Shown: positions 6,837-8,997 of the stretch, piece after piece
Layout: every line of letters begins with the position of its first letter
Position numbering within the stretch: position 1 is the stretch's first letter
NCBI GenBank assembly: GCA_019313025.1
Contig: JAFDCA010000317.1
Span: 1 to 8,997, forward strand
DNA length: 8,997 bases
Source: Deltaproteobacteria bacterium
GTDB lineage: Bacteria; Desulfobacterota; Desulfobacteria; Desulfobacterales; UBA11574
Direction: 5' to 3'
Made by a program: the position numbers and the translations under genes
The notes under the pieces: model-generated
What the model saw: the letters and a program-made list of their open reading frames with translations, nothing else
Database searches by the model: none
Told to the model about the DNA's origin: nothing

Positions 6837-7607
6837 TTAAAATCCAAAGAAATTTTCGGCATTTTTCGTTACAATTCCGGCAAGCTTATCTTCCGGCACC
6901 TTTTTTATTATAGAAAGGTGAAAGAGCGTCTCTTTTAGATCAGCCGGTTCTGAAAAACGGTCACCATATTGAACCGGGGCGTCGGTTTCTATTAAAATTC
7001 TCTCTAAAGGCGCCCTTCTCATAGCCGCTTGATGATGCGGGCTGTAAGCCAAGGCCGGCGTGGCAGATACAAAAAATCCGCTTGCAATGATTTTGTCGAG
7101 AACATCGTCAGGACCACTATACCAGTGGAAAACAGCCTTTTCAAGGCCTGCTTCTGCTGTCATTTCATAGGTACTTTGATATGAAAACCTGGAATGAATG
7201 ATAACCGGTTTATTCATTTGAACGGCAAGCTTTAACAATTCTGAAAAAACCGCCTTTTGAAGTTTTTTCTTTACTTTTACTTTATAATCAAGCCCCACTT
7301 CGCCCAGTGCAATACAGCGATGAATGTTTTGTGTTATAAATAGAAGGGTATCTTCCATATCTTCTGCTTTGACAGACCAGGGATGATAACCAATAGCCGG
7401 AAGTACCTCAGAAAATTTTTCAGACAAAGACAGAACCTCACGACATGAAGCAAGGTCCATGCTCACTGCAATTATTCGATTTATTCCTTTTTTTACTGCG
7501 TTTTTAATTACTTTTTCCGGGGACTCTATTTCACTTAAATGAACGTGCCCATCAATTAAACCTTTATGACGGTTTGTTTGATTATCAGGTTTCAAATTCA
7601 TAAGCAT
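6837..7607 (-). CDS. TatD-family metal-dependent hydrolase
   Basis: A 256-residue TIM-barrel hydrolase of the TatD family, whose characterised members are metal-dependent DNases; other substrates are possible. All expected metal ligands are visible: HxH in DGHVHL (H21, H23), Glu103 in GEVGLDY, H138 in IIHSR, H161 in HWYSG and D209 in ETDAP. Length is normal for the family. The first ATG is at 7605-7607; a second in-frame ATG at 7599-7601 has GGA at a better distance (6 bases), so the protein may begin two codons later. It is the first gene of the minus-strand run with the HdrA-like genes (44-bp gap). Why a TatD protein heads a redox operon is unclear; it may simply be cotranscribed. Confidence 0.9.
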   Translation of the reverse strand: MLMNLKPDNQTNRHKGLIDGHVHLSEIESPEKVIKNAVKKGINRIIAVSMDLASCREVLSLSEKFSEVLPAIGYHPWSVKAEDMEDTLLFITQNIHRCIALGEVGLDYKVKVKKKLQKAVFSELLKLAVQMNKPVIIHSRFSYQSTYEMTAEAGLEKAVFHWYSGPDDVLDKIIASGFFVSATPALAYSPHHQAAMRRAPLERILIETDAPVQYGDRFSEPADLKETLFHLSIIKKVPEDKLAGIVTKNAENFFGF

Positions 7608-7809
7608 TCCAGAATATCTTTTGAGTTTTGACCGATTTCTCAGTTACAGCCGATCTTCATGGTTTTAATTTGTCACTACGCACTGCGAAGAATCGAGGTA
7701 TTTTTTCCTTTACCCTAAAATTAAAAAAATATACAACCCCAATTGTGCATCAATAAAACACGGAATAATTGAATCATATTTATAAAACACGTGCAATGAT
7801 GGTGAAATA

Positions 7810-8280
7810 ATGATTGAAATTGACATTCCAGGGAATAAAATACTCCAGCTTGAACACCTTGTGATAGACTACAACGGCACCATCGCATTTGATGGTGCAT
7901 TGATTGACGGTGTCAAGAAGTGTCTGACAGAACTTTCACAAGAACTAACCATTCATGTTATAACCGCCGACACCTTCGGCAGTGTTAAAAAAGCACTAAA
8001 GGATATCGATTGTAAACTGGCCGTCATACCATTGGAGCATCAAGATGTGGCAAAACTGGAATTTGTAGAAAAAATCGGATGTGAAAAAACTGTAAGTATG
8101 GGCAATGGCCTAAACGACCGATTGATGCTCAAATCATCGGCCTTGGGGATAGCGATTGTTTCTGGAGAAGGCGCTGCTTTTGAAACCTTAGCTTCGGCGG
8201 ATGTGGTGTGTACGGATATTCTGTCTGCGTTGTCTCTTTTAATCCAACCCTTGAGGCTGATGGCTACGTTGAGATGCTAA
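7810..8280 (+). CDS. Soluble P-type-ATPase-like HAD phosphatase
   Basis: A 156-residue HAD-superfamily protein resembling the soluble P-type-ATPase-like phosphatases (COG4087 type). DYNGT (D20-T24) corresponds to DKTGT of P-type ATPases, with Asp20 as the likely phosphorylated nucleophile. VITADT (50-55) is motif II, K82 or K87 is the motif III lysine, and GNGLND (98-103) with D103 is the magnesium motif IV (GDGxND). There are no membrane segments. The C-terminus LLIQPLRLMATLRC is of the type I recall for this family, so the protein looks complete. The start is ATG with GGTGA just upstream. It is divergent from tatD across a 202-bp AT-rich spacer in which I found no convincing promoter. Its substrate is unknown; small phosphoester hydrolysis is the generic expectation. 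Confidence 0.86.
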   Translation: MIEIDIPGNKILQLEHLVIDYNGTIAFDGALIDGVKKCLTELSQELTIHVITADTFGSVKKALKDIDCKLAVIPLEHQDVAKLEFVEKIGCEKTVSMGNGLNDRLMLKSSALGIAIVSGEGAAFETLASADVVCTDILSALSLLIQPLRLMATLRC

Positions 8281-8303
8281 CCCGGATAAAGCCGGTCGAA
8301 GTG

Positions 8304-8323
8304 TAAAGGAGATCCCTCCTTTA
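8304..8323 (+). terminator. Hairpin after the HAD gene, candidate terminator
   Basis: TAAAGGAG (8304-8311) and CTCCTTTA (8316-8323) form a perfect 8-bp stem with loop ATCC, 24 bases after the HAD stop codon. Only a poor T-tract follows (TTGAAGTT), so it may stabilise the 3' end rather than terminate. A second role cannot be excluded. Confidence 0.4.
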
Positions 8324-8352
8324 TTGAAGTTGTCGCGGGGAACCAAGCAGGA

Positions 8353-8442
8353 CTTATTTATCACGAAATCACAAAATTTCGAAAAGACGAAAAAAATAAG
8401 TTAATTCAATTTCGTGGTTTCTTCTTTTCGTGCTTTCGTGAT
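8353..8442. repeat. CACGAAA/TTTCGTG repeat patch with inverted pairings
   Basis: TTTCGTG occurs three times, at 8410-8416, 8426-8432 and 8434-8440, and its complement CACGAAA at 8362-8368. ATCACGAAA (8360-8368) pairs perfectly with TTTCGTGAT (8434-8442). Smaller hairpins lie inside: CGAAAT/ATTTCG (8364-8369 with 8376-8381) and CTTATTT/AAATAAG (8353-8359 with 8394-8400). The patch sits between the HAD gene and the radical SAM gene. It looks like a short intergenic repeat family, though copies elsewhere cannot be seen here. Confidence 0.6.
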
Positions 8443-8538
8443 GATCTTAAATTTTTTGCCATAAAATGGACAAAATTCACAATCAAGGTTATTATTATGA
8501 GCTGTATAAGTTCCGAGATATAGAATTTGAGTAAATCG

Positions 8539-8997
8539 ATGAGCGATTTTATAATTCGCAAGCTTTTTTCCGGTGGATTGATCACCAACTATTTTTGCAC
8601 ATCGCGTTGCAGGCACTGTCTTTATAATTGCAGTCCGAATTGGCGAAAAGACTATATTGACGTTGAAACCGCTGAAAAATGCTTTATCCGGATTTTAGAA
8701 TTAGGTTGCCGGTCCGTGCACATCGGCGGTGGTGAACCCATGCTCCGACCGGAAAAGCTGGAAAAAGTGCTTGAAGTTGCAAAAATCGTCGGTATGGGTA
8801 TCGATTATGTGGAAACCAATTCCTCTTGGTTTAAAGGGACCGAGTCGGCAGTAAACATTCTGCAGCGATTAAAGACTAAAGGTCTCGGCACCCTGTTGAT
8901 TTCCATCAGTCCTTTCCATAATGAATTTATTCCGTTTTCAAAAGTCAAAGGCGTGATCGATGCCGGAAGAAAGGTCGGGATCGGATTGTTCCCCTGG
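8539..8997 (+). CDS. Radical SAM protein, N-terminal part (cut by window end)
   Basis: The first 153 codons of a radical SAM enzyme. CTSRCRHC (C20, C24, C27) is the canonical CxxxCxxC motif that binds the catalytic [4Fe-4S] cluster and S-adenosylmethionine, and HIGGGEPML (about 72-80) is the GGE motif of the barrel. Later segments (VETNSSWF, LLISISPFHNEF) fit strands of the partial TIM barrel. The frame is open to the last base. The start is ATG at 8539-8541 with GAG about 7 bases upstream. A further cysteine follows the motif (LYNCSPNW). The C-terminal part that would define the subfamily (for example a SPASM domain) lies outside the window, so the substrate cannot be named. Confidence 0.88.
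   Translation, partial: MSDFIIRKLFSGGLITNYFCTSRCRHCLYNCSPNWRKDYIDVETAEKCFIRILELGCRSVHIGGGEPMLRPEKLEKVLEVAKIVGMGIDYVETNSSWFKGTESAVNILQRLKTKGLGTLLISISPFHNEFIPFSKVKGVIDAGRKVGIGLFPW

Noticed and set aside
8401..8616. 71-residue minus-strand open frame over the repeat patch
   Set aside because: It overlaps the start of the radical SAM gene, is low-complexity and includes the CACGAAA repeats; no ribosome site was evident.
1..8997. CRISPR arrays, tRNA genes (including selC), riboswitches
   Set aside because: No regularly spaced repeats, cloverleaf with TTC loop, or recognisable riboswitch core was seen on either strand by eye.

Overview
The window looks like chromosomal DNA of an anaerobic, selenium-using bacterium, most likely a sulfate-reducing or syntrophic member of the Desulfobacterota. 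This is an inference from gene content: a cluster of heterodisulfide-reductase-like (Hdr/Qmo/DsrK-type) iron-sulfur flavoproteins beside an outer-membrane phospholipase A (so Gram-negative), with moderate GC and AT-rich intergenic regions. No tRNA, rRNA, CRISPR array or recognisable transposase gene was seen.

Left part (1-2300): a minus-strand pair encodes a two-CBS-domain protein and a DUF47 (PhoU-like) protein that overlap by 11 bp. The DUF47 frame stops after 112 residues, about half the usual length. A 366-bp spacer separates this pair from a divergent plus-strand gene for outer-membrane phospholipase A (PldA), which has all its catalytic residues plus an N-terminal beta-rich extension.

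Centre (2375-7607, minus strand): transcription order is TatD-family hydrolase, HdrA-like flavoprotein, a second HdrA-like protein fused to two ferredoxin clusters and an MvhD/FlpD domain, and then an HdrD/DsrK-like CCG-domain protein. The first three are 44-45 bp apart. The HdrD-like gene lies beyond a 320-bp gap that holds a 201-bp element bounded by perfect 28-bp inverted repeats. The HdrD-like frame is broken by one in-frame TGA exactly where the CCG domain has the last cysteine of its CxxC motif (CPE-TGA-GH). Downstream of it is a hairpin with a GGUC apical loop, like the E. coli fdhF SECIS. I read the two apparent ORFs (2375-2824 and 2894-3601) as one 408-residue selenoprotein. Together the three Hdr proteins would form a soluble flavin/Fe-S electron-transfer module resembling QmoA + QmoB with an HdrD-type thiol/disulfide subunit.

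Right part (7608-8997): divergent from tatD is a small soluble P-type-ATPase-like HAD phosphatase. After it come a short hairpin, a patch of TTTCGTG/CACGAAA repeats and the first 153 codons of a radical SAM protein cut by the window end.
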